64,000 nucleotides of DNA from Acetivibrio sp964564015 (GTDB lineage Bacteria; Bacillota; Clostridia; Acetivibrionales; Acetivibrionaceae). Position numbers and translations under genes: made by a program. Shown one piece after another: positions 42,885-52,076 of the stretch (the first letter of the stretch is position 1; each line of letters begins with the position of its first letter). The stretch covers positions 1 through 64,000 of the forward strand of contig CAZLZR010000022.1 of assembly GCA_964564015.1 (NCBI GenBank), given 5' to 3'. A model generated the notes under the pieces. It saw only the letters and a program-made list of their open reading frames with translations. It did no database searches and had not been told where the DNA came from.

Positions 42885-43787
42885 ATGAACTATTACGAAC
42901 GCATTCAAAAATCCATTGACTACATTGAAAACAAGCTCAAAGAGGATATTGAGATTGAGAAAGCAGCTCAGGAAGCTTTTATGTCATGTTCAAATTACTA
43001 TCGCATGTTCTTTGCGTTAACCGGATATGCAGTTAAGGAATATATCCGTAATAGGAGAATAAGCAACGCTGTTAGGGATATCAAGGAAACGGATGATAGT
43101 ATTCTGGATATAGCTCTAAAGTATGGATTTGAAAGTAATGAGGCATTAACAAGGGCTTTCAAACGTATCACAGGAAATCCACCAAGTGCGTTCAGAAAAA
43201 ATAATCTTAATTACAGTTTTGAAAGGGTGAATATTTTGGATAAGTATTATGATATTCAAGATGGAGAACTTCTTGAAAAGTATCCTGATATTAAAGTATT
43301 AAAAGAATTAAAGCCATTCAGAGTTGCCTACTATTGCTACTATGGTGTAGAGCCTGAAAAAGGAGCATTTTCAGTAATGAGTGACTGGTTAAAAAGAAGC
43401 GGCTTAAGCTTTGAAAAAGATAAACTGCGTATATTCGGCTTTAATAATCCCAGTCCGACCAGTCCGGAGCAAGCTGAGTATGGTTATGAGGTGTGGGTTA
43501 CAATAGGAGAGGATATCGTTGTAAATGACAGTCTTGTCAAGACAAAAACCTTCGAAGGCGGACTTTATGCTGTATGTGGAGTTAAAAACCTCGCTGGTGG
43601 TGAGGATGGCTCAGGAATATATGACACTTGGCAAAGATTCACTAAATGGATTAATGAAAGTAAATATGTTGCTGCAGATCATCAATGGCTTGAGGAGCAT
43701 TTACATTTCAATGATGAATTTGAGCACACCGGGGGTATGGATTTATATATGCCTATTGCCCCGAAAGATAGCATTTCCAAGATTTAA
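42885..43787 (+). CDS. AraC-family regulator with GyrI-like ligand-binding domain
   Basis: 300 residues. Two AraC helix-turn-helix motifs lie in residues 1-105 (IEKAAQEAFMSCSNYYRMFFALTGY and ILDIALKYGFESNEALTRAFKRITGNPPSAFR). Residues about 140-295 form the GyrI-like/effector-binding domain (PFRVAYYCYYGVEPEKGAFSVMSDWL, YGYEVWVTIGED, GGLYAVCGV, MDLYMPI). Proteins with this order, such as Rob-like regulators, bind small hydrophobic drugs and control efflux. GGAGTACTCCGG before the ATG is a palindrome that includes the RBS. Confidence 0.92.
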   Translation: MNYYERIQKSIDYIENKLKEDIEIEKAAQEAFMSCSNYYRMFFALTGYAVKEYIRNRRISNAVRDIKETDDSILDIALKYGFESNEALTRAFKRITGNPPSAFRKNNLNYSFERVNILDKYYDIQDGELLEKYPDIKVLKELKPFRVAYYCYYGVEPEKGAFSVMSDWLKRSGLSFEKDKLRIFGFNNPSPTSPEQAEYGYEVWVTIGEDIVVNDSLVKTKTFEGGLYAVCGVKNLAGGEDGSGIYDTWQRFTKWINESKYVAADHQWLEEHLHFNDEFEHTGGMDLYMPIAPKDSISKI

Positions 43788-43959
43788 AGGGAAATTGCTT
43801 GTGTTGAACCCATGGAAACTTAAAAATGAGCTTCAAGGGTAAAAACGATTATAGTCCTTATTGGATTTATTTCAGTTGGAAAGTAGTAATTGAATAATAT
43901 ATAATGGATGGTACATGGAAGGTTTTTCTATGTACCACTTTTATTATGGAGCAGGATTA

Positions 43960-44433
43960 ATGGTTACTTTGAGAGATGTTACAAAGTCTGATGAAAGGAT
44001 TTATAGAGTTTGGCAGAATGATTCAAAGCTGGCCGGTTATTTAAGCAGACTGTGCCCAAACAATAGCAGTGTGGTAGACTATGACTCTTCAAGAGTGTGC
44101 TGGTTTATCATCGAAAAAGGCACACATGACATTGGCTCTGTCTGGCTTGAAAAAGATACGGAAGGGAATGATACTATGATCCTTGGTATTTTTATCTCCG
44201 GGGAGCAGCACAGAGATAAGGGCATCGGAAGTGTTGCAATTAAAGAAGCAATCCGGATTTCCAAACAGAGGATCTCTTTTAGAAATATCAGGCTGAATGT
44301 TCGCAAAACAAACTTAAGAGCAATACAGTGTTATATAAAATGTGGCTTTAATATATGTAGAGAAGGACAAAAGTATGCTTCAGACGGTACCATTATAGAT
44401 TATTATCAAATGGAAATGAAAGTCGGAGATTGA
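43960..44433 (+). CDS. GNAT-family N-acetyltransferase
   Basis: 157 residues starting MVTLRDVTKSDERIYRVWQND at 43960, where GGAGCAGG precedes the ATG; the frame extends 15 codons upstream. GNAT motif A is seen in GIFISGEQHRDKGIGSVAIKEAI (acetyl-CoA pyrophosphate loop), with N-terminal core strands and LRAIQCYIKCGF near the end. Substrate unknown. Confidence 0.85.
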   Translation: MVTLRDVTKSDERIYRVWQNDSKLAGYLSRLCPNNSSVVDYDSSRVCWFIIEKGTHDIGSVWLEKDTEGNDTMILGIFISGEQHRDKGIGSVAIKEAIRISKQRISFRNIRLNVRKTNLRAIQCYIKCGFNICREGQKYASDGTIIDYYQMEMKVGD

Positions 44434-44595
44434 ATATGGTCATTTGGGATGAGCAGTAAGTATTATAAAAAGTATTTACCCGACTTATTCACAAAGACCT
44501 ATTCCGGCAGTGATCATTATGAAAGCTTTATGATGGCCAGAGAATAGCAATTGAAAATGCTGTTGGAAATGAAAAATAATAAATGAGGTCTCATT

Positions 44596-45468
44596 ATGGA
44601 AAAACAAAAATATATAGAAATTAGTTGTGAAACTGCTATGAATAAGCTTAAAAGGCGGATACCATATAGCTGGGATTTAAATATTTACCGGGGCTGTGAG
44701 CATGGCTGCAAGTATTGTTATGCAATATATTCGCATGATTATCTTGATTCTGAGGATTATTTCGGGAATATCTTTGTAAAAACAAATATCGTTGAGCAGC
44801 TTGAAAAACAGCTTAGTAATCCAAAATGGAAACGAGAGATCGTAAATATTGGTGGTGTTACTGACAGCTATCAGACTGCAGAAGAACATTACAGGTTGAT
44901 GCCGGACATTTTAAAGCTGCTTATCAAATACCGAACCCCAGCAATTATATCTACCAAATCAGATTTGATACTTAGAGACTATGACTTGATTGATGAACTG
45001 TCCAGAATAACCTATATTAATGTTGCTGCAACCATTACAACTATGAATGAAAATATCAGGAAGCGTATTGAGCCTGGTGGAGTGGAATCAGCTAAACGCT
45101 TCAATATGCTGAAAACATTCAGAAAGACAAATGCATCTGTTGGGCTGCATGTAATGCCTATAATTCCCTTCCTGACAGATAGTTTTGAGAATTTTGATTT
45201 GCTTTTTAGTATGGCACAAGACAGCGGTGTTCATTATGTTTTACCCGGAACATTGTACCTGAGGGGGAAAACAAGGGCAGTATTTTTTGATTTCATAAGA
45301 AAGGAAGTTCCTCATTTATACAAGGATTTAGCAGCGCTTTATAAGACCGGTGGGGCAGACAAGGAATATAAGAATTCTTTATACAAGATGGTCAACGAAC
45401 TGAAGGAGAAATACAATCTTTCAAGCAGCTATACGAAACCGATGAAGGAAAAGATCTGGATGGTGTAG
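44596..45468 (+). CDS. Radical SAM protein (SplB/Rv2578c-like)
   Basis: 290 residues. The radical SAM cluster motif is CEHGCKYCYA (about residues 35-44: Cys-x3-Cys-x2-Cys), preceded by WDLNIYRGC as in SplB-like proteins. IVNIGGVTDSYQTAEEHYRLM and IISTKSDLILRD correspond to the barrel strands. It binds a [4Fe-4S] cluster and SAM and should perform radical chemistry; substrate unknown. A GAGGT site precedes the ATG. An interrupted frame overlaps its 3' end. Confidence 0.9.
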   Translation: MEKQKYIEISCETAMNKLKRRIPYSWDLNIYRGCEHGCKYCYAIYSHDYLDSEDYFGNIFVKTNIVEQLEKQLSNPKWKREIVNIGGVTDSYQTAEEHYRLMPDILKLLIKYRTPAIISTKSDLILRDYDLIDELSRITYINVAATITTMNENIRKRIEPGGVESAKRFNMLKTFRKTNASVGLHVMPIIPFLTDSFENFDLLFSMAQDSGVHYVLPGTLYLRGKTRAVFFDFIRKEVPHLYKDLAALYKTGGADKEYKNSLYKMVNELKEKYNLSSSYTKPMKEKIWMV

Positions 45469-45953
45469 TTCTTACACAAGCCAGCATCCTGTTTAGTGAT
45501 TCCCACCAAATGACAGTTGATATTGGAGAAATACATATTTTCGAGCACATGTCCGGGGAAAGTCCCATTAGGGACGTTTCTTGATTTGCAAACTCTGACG
45601 GAACTGAAAAAACAAGCTACAAAATTCTTGGGGGTTTGACTGTTACAGCTATTGAAAGCCCTCTCATGGAAAAATTTAAGGATAGAATTCAATGGAAAGT
45701 AAATGGCAGCGATCCCTATACTACAGTGGGAATGAAACTTCAGGAAGGAAACTTTTTAGATCTTACAACTAAGATAAGCTCTTCGGATAATATAATCAGT
45801 GAATATAGCCTGTTTGATATACAACCAAAGGTGGCATTTACTGATAATAGTGGAACGTATTACAACGAAAGACACTGCAGTGTAAGCAATAATTACCACA
45901 ACTACAGCTTTATGGATTTGTATAGATATATCAAAGCAAGGGAGGCGTTTTAG
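45468..45953 (+). pseudogene. Interrupted ORF with in-frame TGA
   Basis: One frame runs VLTQASILFSDSHQMTV, then MSGESPIRDVS, TGA at 45582-45584, then FANSDGTEKTSYKILGG and IQWKVNGSDPYTTVGMKL to TAG at 45951-45953. No start with an RBS remains, although a TTG at 45636 could restart 105 residues. It is directly followed by a membrane-protein gene. Family not recognised. The TGA could replace a Trp codon; no selenocysteine insertion hairpin was identified. Confidence 0.4.
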
Positions 45954-46547
45954 ATGTCAATGGACTACAAGAGAATATTCTGGGGAATCTTTATTGCAAC
46001 CTTTAGATTAACAATTGGAATAATAACCTTACTACCTGCCTTTGTAGGCTGGATCCTTGTATTGACAGCTCTTTCAGATTTTAAAGAAAACTCCTCTGAA
46101 GGGGATTCTGCTGGAATTAAGACAGGTGCTATACTACTTGTTCTAGCAAGCCTTGGGGGAGATGTTATATCCTTTTTAGCAGGCGGTAATTTTAAAACCT
46201 TGCATATTATGCTGTTTTATCCTCTGTTCGTAATAGTTATTGAGCTTGTGGTATTTCACAAAATTCTTGAGGTGTCAGTTTGTAATTTTAATGAAATGGA
46301 CCATCAGGAGATTGTTGATAAATATATCGGCAAGGACAGAACATATATAATCCTAATGGGAATATCCATTGTTCTGCTGGCAATCTCTCTTACCACCAAT
46401 CACCAAATAATAGGCGTAATAGGAGCTGTTATAACCATAATTTCAAGGATATATCTGATGACTGTTATAAATTCTCTAAGTAAGGAAAATTTGAATAGGG
46501 ACGATAAAGAGGACTATTCTAGTGATAAATATAAAATATCTACATAG
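45954..46547 (+). CDS. Polytopic membrane protein
   Basis: 197 residues with GGAGG 8 nt before the ATG. Five to six hydrophobic helices (about 8-38, 55-78, 85-103, 130-148, 152-170) and a short acidic C-terminal tail. It starts at the base after the stop of the interrupted ORF, so the two were one operon. No recognised family. Confidence 0.7.
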   Translation: MSMDYKRIFWGIFIATFRLTIGIITLLPAFVGWILVLTALSDFKENSSEGDSAGIKTGAILLVLASLGGDVISFLAGGNFKTLHIMLFYPLFVIVIELVVFHKILEVSVCNFNEMDHQEIVDKYIGKDRTYIILMGISIVLLAISLTTNHQIIGVIGAVITIISRIYLMTVINSLSKENLNRDDKEDYSSDKYKIST

Positions 46548-46686
46548 AGAGGAGCAGTATATCATCTTCATGTTTGTTACAGCGGTGATTGGGATGAGTT
46601 GTTCGCCAAACTATAAATGCGAAGTTTGGCTACCGATTATAATGAAAAGAAGCTCTTTCAAGACGAAAGATTTATAGAATAATTGT

Positions 46687-47046
46687 TTATCTAAAGTTTG
46701 GAGGACATACCTGAGGGATACAAATGCGTTGCCCAACTCTGAGGTAATTTGGGTCAACACTTGGATTTGAAGATAATATGGCTGAAATACTCACATTGAA
46801 TAACTGTGAAATTTTAAATAACGTGTCCCCAGGTTGGATTATATAGGCTATATGATTTGATGGACAAGCAGGTATACACAAAGTTTGGCCAATGCTGAGG
46901 TTGTAGGGATTTATTCCGGGATTTGAAGCAAGTATTCCTGAAAGGCTGACTTCAAGTCTTCTTGCAATATTGTATAAAGTATCTCCTTGCTGAACTATAT
47001 ATGGATAATGATTCGCCGGGCACTGCCTGGTATAGCTGAATATCAT
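46687..47046 (-). CDS. Two-LysM-domain protein
   Basis: About 119 residues from the ATG at 47046; the longer frame starts only with a TTG. Two LysM modules: YIVQQGDTLYNIARRLEVSLSGILASNPGINPYNLSIGQTLCIP and YIIQPGDTLFKISQLFNVSISAILSSNPSVDPNYLRVGQRICIP (family positions GDTL, NP, VGQ.I.IP). Each is followed by a Cys/Pro linker (CPSNH, CPPNF). There is no signal peptide, which is typical of spore-coat or cortex-binding LysM proteins in clostridia. Confidence 0.85.
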   Translation of the reverse strand: MIFSYTRQCPANHYPYIVQQGDTLYNIARRLEVSLSGILASNPGINPYNLSIGQTLCIPACPSNHIAYIIQPGDTLFKISQLFNVSISAILSSNPSVDPNYLRVGQRICIPQVCPPNFR

Positions 47047-47125
47047 AAAATCACACTCTGTTGAGAATATCTTATGTATACTATGCTGCAAATAAGTATT
47101 TTGATACAAATCTATAGTTTTGAAA

Positions 47126-47250
47126 ATTGGGGAGCGAATAAACAGGCTGATGCGTCTGAAAGTGTAGGAATGTTCTGCTACAACCAGAGCCTTGGTACAA
47201 CAGCAATCAGTAGAATATTAAGTGTTGTGGAAGGAACTGTACTGAACTAA
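47126..47250 (+). pseudogene. Protein fragment without start
   Basis: A clean frame reads NWGANKQADASESVGMFCYNQ, then GTTAISRILSVVEGTVLN, and stops at 47250. There is no start codon or RBS. Probably the tail of a deleted gene; family unknown. The rest of 47251-47400 shows only an A+T-rich promoter-like stretch. Confidence 0.3.
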
Positions 47251-47409
47251 GCATTCCACCATAGAAAGTGTAATAAAAAAGTTAATTGAAGTTTATAATT
47301 AAAAAATAATAAAAGTGCTGCTTAATTTTGCAACATATTGGGTATCTTTAGTCTATAAAACATAATTGGAGTAAACGAAGATAAGAATAGATTTAGGGAG
47401 GAGCTTGAT

Positions 47410-48294
47410 ATGCAAAAAATTGTTCCACATTTATGGTACGACAAGGAAGCTAGGGAAGCGGCTCTGTTTTATACCAGTTTATTTGACCAATCGAAAATAT
47501 TGGATGTAACAGTTATAGAGAACACCCCATCAGGAGATGCGGAAAGAGTTAGTTTCAAGCTAGGCGAACAGCAATTTGAGGCGATTAGTGCGGGTCCTTT
47601 CTTCAAATTCAACCCATCCATTTCCTTGATGGTAGCCTGCTACTCTATAGAAGAAGTTAATGCGAAATGGAAATCATTATCTGAAGGTGGAACGGAATTA
47701 ATGCCATTGGGTGAATACCCCTTTAGCAAGTGGTATGGTTGGATTCAAGACAGGTATGGTTTGTCCTGGCAGTTGATGCTCACCGATCCTGGACAAAGTG
47801 CTCAAAAGATTACACCCAACTTGCTTTTCTCTAATGAGTCATGCGGGAAAGCTGAAGAAGCAGTAAGGTACTATACCGAGGTGTTTGAAAATTCAGAAAT
47901 GGGGACAATTAGCAGATACAAAGAAGGAGAGGCAGAGTTACCAAAGGCAAAAATAAACTATGCTGCGTTTAAATTGGACGGTATTCCTTTTTCTGCAATG
48001 GACAACGGCTTTGATGTGGATTTTAGTTTTAATGAGGCATTTTCACTCATTATAAAGTGTGAAGACCAGGAGGAGATTGATTACTTCTGGGACAAGCTAT
48101 CTGATGTACCTGAGGCAGAGCAATGTGGTTGGGTAAAGGACAAGTTTGGTGTATCGTGGCAAATTGTACCTGCGATAATGGATGAGATGATGAAATCCGG
48201 CGACAGGGAAAAATTACAGCGGGTAACAGAGGCATTCATGAAAATGAAGAAATTTGATTTGGAAGCTTTGCAAAAAGCATATGATGGGGCTTAA
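47410..48294 (+). CDS. Two-domain VOC (PhnB/glyoxalase-like) protein
   Basis: 294 residues built of two tandem VOC units, each starting PHLWYDKEAREAALFYTSLF / PNLLFSNESCGKAEEAVRYYTEVF and ending YGLSWQLM / FGVSWQIVP. It belongs to the PhnB-like (3-demethylubiquinone methyltransferase-annotated) VOC subfamily. Usual metal-binding residues are only partly conserved, so it may be a ligand-binding or resistance protein. GGGAGG precedes the ATG; the DUF1801 gene follows by 34 nt. Confidence 0.88.
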   Translation: MQKIVPHLWYDKEAREAALFYTSLFDQSKILDVTVIENTPSGDAERVSFKLGEQQFEAISAGPFFKFNPSISLMVACYSIEEVNAKWKSLSEGGTELMPLGEYPFSKWYGWIQDRYGLSWQLMLTDPGQSAQKITPNLLFSNESCGKAEEAVRYYTEVFENSEMGTISRYKEGEAELPKAKINYAAFKLDGIPFSAMDNGFDVDFSFNEAFSLIIKCEDQEEIDYFWDKLSDVPEAEQCGWVKDKFGVSWQIVPAIMDEMMKSGDREKLQRVTEAFMKMKKFDLEALQKAYDGA

Positions 48295-48328
48295 GGAGTA
48301 ACAGTGAGATAGAAAAGAGGCTAAAACT

Positions 48329-48709
48329 ATGGAACAAAATAAGATTAACTCTGTAGATGAATATATTTTGCAATTTCCTAATGAGGTTCAAGAAATTCTT
48401 CAAGAACTGAGGAGGCTAGTAAAAGATACCGCACCGGAGGCTGAAGAAAAAATCAGCTACCAAATGCCCACATATTATTTGCATGGCAATTTGGTGCACT
48501 TTGCAGCATATAAAAACCATATTGGATTTTATCCTACACCAACAGGTATTGAAGCTTTCAAGGATGAATTATCCAATTATAAAGGTGCAAAAGGGTCTGT
48601 TCAATTTCCAATTAACAAACCAATGCCGTTTGGATTAATAAGGAAGATAGTTGAGTTTAGAGTTAGCGAAAATAAAAGAAAAGCTCTGGAAAAAATAAAG
48701 AATAAATAG
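48329..48709 (+). CDS. DUF1801 (YdhG-like) protein
   Basis: 126 residues: SVDEYILQFPNEVQEILQELRRLVKDTAPEAEEKISYQMPTYYLHGNLVHFAAYKNHIGFYPTP is the DUF1801 signature (E.ISY.MP, V.FA..K.HIGFYP). Relatives such as YdhG were reported to be frataxin-like iron chaperones. Probably cotranscribed with the flanking VOC and DUF4256 genes (34-nt gaps). Confidence 0.9.
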   Translation: MEQNKINSVDEYILQFPNEVQEILQELRRLVKDTAPEAEEKISYQMPTYYLHGNLVHFAAYKNHIGFYPTPTGIEAFKDELSNYKGAKGSVQFPINKPMPFGLIRKIVEFRVSENKRKALEKIKNK

Positions 48710-48743
48710 CCTTGGATGAGTGTAAGCAAAGGAGAAAACAGCA

Positions 48744-49280
48744 ATGTCAAACAAAGAACTACTCACTATATTGAAAGAGCGTTTTGAGAAAAATATGGAC
48801 CGCCATAAAGGTCTTGAATGGGCTAAAGTACAAGCAAATCTGGAAGCTGATACTGAAAAACTGAGCTCACTCAATGAAATGGAGAAAACTGGTGGAGAAC
48901 CAGATGTTGTTGGGTATGATGAAACGACGGGCGAATACATTTTTTATGACTGTTCAGAGGAAAGTCCCAAAGGCCGCAGAAGTATTTGTTATGACCGTGA
49001 AGCGCTGGAGACAAGGAAAGAACATAGACCGGAAAATAGCGCTATTGATATGGCAGCCTCAATGGGCATAGAGCTATTAACTGAAGAACAATATCGGGAA
49101 TTGCAGAAGCTTGGAAATTTTGATACGAAAACGTCAAGTTGGGTGAAAACACCTACTGAGATTAGAAAACTCGGTGGCGCCCTCTTTTGCGATCGTCGCT
49201 ATAACCATGTTTTCGTGTATCATAATGGTGCAGAATCTTACTACAGCGCCAGGGGGTTCCGTGGCTCTTTGAGGGTATAA
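48744..49280 (+). CDS. DUF4256 protein
   Basis: 178 residues. LEWAKVQANLEADTEKLSSLNEMEKTGGEPDVVGYD and GRRSICYDREALETRKEHRPENSAIDMA match DUF4256, a soluble family of unknown role common in Firmicutes and Bacteroidetes. It is the last gene of the VOC-DUF1801-DUF4256 run. GGAG precedes the ATG. Confidence 0.9.
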   Translation: MSNKELLTILKERFEKNMDRHKGLEWAKVQANLEADTEKLSSLNEMEKTGGEPDVVGYDETTGEYIFYDCSEESPKGRRSICYDREALETRKEHRPENSAIDMAASMGIELLTEEQYRELQKLGNFDTKTSSWVKTPTEIRKLGGALFCDRRYNHVFVYHNGAESYYSARGFRGSLRV

Positions 49281-49373
49281 ATTCAGGGGTCAGCCTTAAT
49301 GCCGATGGAGCATAAAAGATTCAGGTAAAGTTTTTATAAAGGGCTTTACAATAAAAAGTATATACTGGAAAAG

Positions 49374-49416
49374 AGTGGCGAGTCCAATAATAAGGATTTG
49401 GCCGCTTTTTTATTTT
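49374..49416 (+). terminator. Terminator after the DUF4256 gene
   Basis: AGTGGC/GGCCGCT and GTCC/GGAT helices with an AATAATAA loop, followed by TTTTTTATTTTT. Confidence 0.7.
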
Positions 49417-49593
49417 TATGACCGAATTGGCATAGACACTTGCATGATTATGATAAAATGATTAATGGAATAGTAATCCGGACTATAAGCCCATGGATGA
49501 ATTAGTAAGCAATATACAGGATATTGTTGAAATTATTAATATAATTAAACCGATATATAACTTAAAAGCAGCAGAGTAAAGGAGGAGAAGATA

Positions 49594-50505
49594 ATGATTG
49601 ATGTTTGTTTACTGGGAACAGGAGGGATGATGCCATTGCCGAACAGGTGGCTCACATCTCTTTTAGTAAGATATAACGGAAGAATGATTCTGATAGACTG
49701 CGGTGAAGGAACTCAAATTCCACTTAAAATGGCTGATTGGGGATTAAAGTCAATTGATGCTGTCCTATTTACCCATTATCATGCTGATCATGTGGCAGGT
49801 TTACCTGGATTCCTTCTTACATTGGGTAATTCGGGAAGAGAGGAGCCCTTAACTTTGATGGGACCTCCAGGAATAAAAGAAGTGGTTAAAGGGTTAACAG
49901 TGATTTCGCCGGAATTGCCCTATGAGTTGAGATTAATTGAACTACCTGATAACGAAAATGCTGAAGCATGTATTAGTGATATTTTTATTAGGAGTATACC
50001 AGTCGATCATACCCTTACCTGTCTATCATATTGTGTTGAGATTAAAAGGCAGGGCAAATTTGATGTTGAACGTGCTAAGGAACTAATGATTCCTGTAAAC
50101 TACTGGAATAGTTTGCAGAAAGGTGAGAAAATAACACTAGGTAACAGAGTTATTACTCCTGAAATGGTTTTAGGCAAACCCAGAAAAGGAATTAAGATTT
50201 GTTATTGTACAGATACAAGGCCGTCAGATGAATTGGCAGAGTTTATTAAAGACTCTGACCTCTTTATTTGTGAAGGTATGTATGGTGATGAGAATGACAC
50301 TGGTAAAGCCGAGCAAAAAAAGCATATGATGTTTTCGGAAGCGGGACAGCTTGCCAAACAAGGAAATGTAGGCGAACTGTGGCTTACTCATTATAGCCCG
50401 TCACTTACAGAACCGGAGAAATATATTGAGGCTGTGAGGACAATTTTTGCAAATACTGTTGAAGGAAGAGATTTACTGACAAAAACGATAAAGTACAAAG
50501 ATTAA
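49594..50505 (+). CDS. Ribonuclease Z-like metallo-beta-lactamase protein
   Basis: 303 residues. The zinc motif FTHYHADHVAGLPG (about 57-70), SIPVDHT and the final LWLTHYSPS fit the tRNase Z (long-range HxHxDH) family; LLGTGGMMPLPNRW at the N-terminus is its first strand and loop. Ribonuclease Z trims the 3' trailer of tRNA precursors. It precedes an ADP-ribose/RNA-end cluster, so a role in RNA processing there is plausible. AAGGAGGAG precedes the ATG. Confidence 0.88.
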   Translation: MIDVCLLGTGGMMPLPNRWLTSLLVRYNGRMILIDCGEGTQIPLKMADWGLKSIDAVLFTHYHADHVAGLPGFLLTLGNSGREEPLTLMGPPGIKEVVKGLTVISPELPYELRLIELPDNENAEACISDIFIRSIPVDHTLTCLSYCVEIKRQGKFDVERAKELMIPVNYWNSLQKGEKITLGNRVITPEMVLGKPRKGIKICYCTDTRPSDELAEFIKDSDLFICEGMYGDENDTGKAEQKKHMMFSEAGQLAKQGNVGELWLTHYSPSLTEPEKYIEAVRTIFANTVEGRDLLTKTIKYKD

Positions 50506-50556
50506 AAGAGATAATCGAAGTGTGGCAAAAATAATTATGCAATAATAAAATTCGTA

Positions 50557-50603
50557 TTGACATAGTGATTAGATATTAATATAATGATATTAACAAAGTG
50601 TTA
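50557..50603 (+). promoter_or_regulatory. Consensus promoter with a dyad at the start site
   Basis: TTGACA (50557-50562), 17 bp, TATAAT (50580-50585). TAACA-AAG-TGTTA (50591-50603) is a 5-bp inverted repeat covering the expected start site, a good place for autorepression by the NrtR-like product encoded downstream. Confidence 0.8.
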
Positions 50604-50657
50604 TAAATATAATGTTGGTAACACTGTTTTACTTTTCTGTATAGGATAGGTGATAAC

Positions 50658-51605
50658 TTGAACGAGATATTGAGAAATAGACAAGGTTTAACAGAGGTAG
50701 AATTTCTGGAAAAATACGATCCAAGTATGTTTGAAAGACCATCTGTCACAGTAGATATGTTGATTTTTACTGTAGTAGACGAAGAGGAAGAAAATTATCG
50801 AAAGCTACCGGAAAAAGCTCTGAAACTTCTTATGGTAAAAAGAGGAGATCACCCCTTTATGGGACAATGGGCACTACCCGGAGGCTTTGTATCCATGCAG
50901 GAGAGCATAGAAGATGCAGCGCTTAGAGAACTTAAAACTGAAACGAATGTTGATAATGTTTATATGGAGCAATTATATACTTGGGGAGATGTTGGCAGAG
51001 ACCCTAGAACAAGGGTAATCAGTTGCTCGTATATGGCTCTTGCAGATAGCACTAAACTAAATATTGTTGCAGGAGACGATGCAGATGATGCTAAATGGTT
51101 CAATATTAGATATAACATAACTCAGGAAAAGAAAACAATTACTGAAAAAGGATATATTGTGGAAAAGCAGTATTCAATTAATCTTTGGAACGACCAGTCC
51201 AGGACGCATGGGCGAGCAGTGAGCGAAGCGAACGACCAGTCTGAAGCCTTATCTGCAATTGTAAATGTAGTTGAAGCAGTTGAGGGGAGGGTAATAAAGA
51301 CATCAAGAGAGGTAGTAGAATCAAATGGAATTGCCTTTGACCATGCTAAAATGATTGAATATGGAATTGAGAGGCTTAAGAATAAGATTGAGTACACAGA
51401 TATAGCATTTAACCTTATGCCGGAATTATTCACTTTATCAGAGTTGCAGCAAGTATATGAGGTTATACTTGGCAGAGAACTTCTTGCTGCTGCGTTTAGA
51501 AGAAAGATTGCAGATATGGTTATTGAAACAAACCAGTTTACGAAGGATGCTGGACACAGGCCTTCAAAATTATATAGGTTTAACCATAGTTGGAGAGCCC
51601 TATAG
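50658..51605 (+). CDS. NrtR-like Nudix transcriptional regulator
   Basis: 315 residues from a TTG with AGGTGA upstream. The N-terminal Nudix domain (about 25-175) has GGFVSMQESIEDAALRELKTETNV; the Nudix box glutamate pair is reduced to TE, as in NrtR proteins that sense ADP-ribose without hydrolysing it. The C-terminal NrtR-type winged helix (about 230-315, DIAFNLMPELFTLSELQQVYEVILGRELLAAAFRRKI) binds DNA. NrtR regulates NAD salvage. The linker carries NDQS twice, 14 residues apart, which looks like an in-frame insertion. It heads the cluster PARG remnant, DraG-like gene and kptA. Confidence 0.85.
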   Translation: MNEILRNRQGLTEVEFLEKYDPSMFERPSVTVDMLIFTVVDEEEENYRKLPEKALKLLMVKRGDHPFMGQWALPGGFVSMQESIEDAALRELKTETNVDNVYMEQLYTWGDVGRDPRTRVISCSYMALADSTKLNIVAGDDADDAKWFNIRYNITQEKKTITEKGYIVEKQYSINLWNDQSRTHGRAVSEANDQSEALSAIVNVVEAVEGRVIKTSREVVESNGIAFDHAKMIEYGIERLKNKIEYTDIAFNLMPELFTLSELQQVYEVILGRELLAAAFRRKIADMVIETNQFTKDAGHRPSKLYRFNHSWRAL

Positions 51606-51976
51606 TAAAAGTTAGTGGTTTTATTGGAGGTATAAACAATGAAGCGTTCCGTGTATCATTTATTACAGCACCTGCGGTTAATGCTGGAGTCGTACGGGAA
51701 CGTGAAAAAGGAAACATAGAGAAAATTCATAGTGTAATGATTAATAGAATTAAAAAGATTCTGTTAATTGCTGCCTTAAATAATAATAGAGCCATAGTTT
51801 TAGGTGCATACGGTTGTGGGGTATTTAGGAACAAAGCAGAGGACGTTGCAGGATACTTTAGAAAAGTATTGAATGAGGATGGCTATAAGTTGCTTTTTGA
51901 TAAAATTGTATTTGCAATATATGATAACTCTGCAGATAAAGCCAAGATAAGAGTGTTTGAGCAGGCTCTACTGTGA
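51590..51976 (+). pseudogene. C-terminal part of a microbial PARG-like (TIGR02452) protein
   Basis: 128 codons: FRVSFITAPAVNAG, RAIVLGAYGCGVFRNKAEDVAGYF, FDKIVFAIYD match the C-terminal half of TIGR02452 poly(ADP-ribose) glycohydrolase-like macro proteins. The N-terminal half, including the catalytic GGG and QEE segment, is missing; the frame begins inside the end of the NrtR-like gene. A GGAGG site nearby leads into another frame. It is therefore a truncated remnant, although a short protein could still be made. Confidence 0.65.
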
Positions 51977-52076
51977 TGATGAAAATTAAATGTTGAATAT
52001 TGTGAGTTAATATTTATTGAGCTGAGAGGGTCTCAGTAGTCCTTCAGAATCAAGTTTGAAATTATAAGAAAGTTGG

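Noticed and set aside
45582..45584. TGA as a selenocysteine codon
   Set aside because: No stem-loop of SECIS type was found right after the TGA, and the protein has no known selenoprotein motif.
46560..46686. Possible coding remnant after the membrane-protein gene
   Set aside because: Short phrases such as GDWDELFAKL appear but frames are interrupted and no family is recognisable, so it is not reported as a feature.
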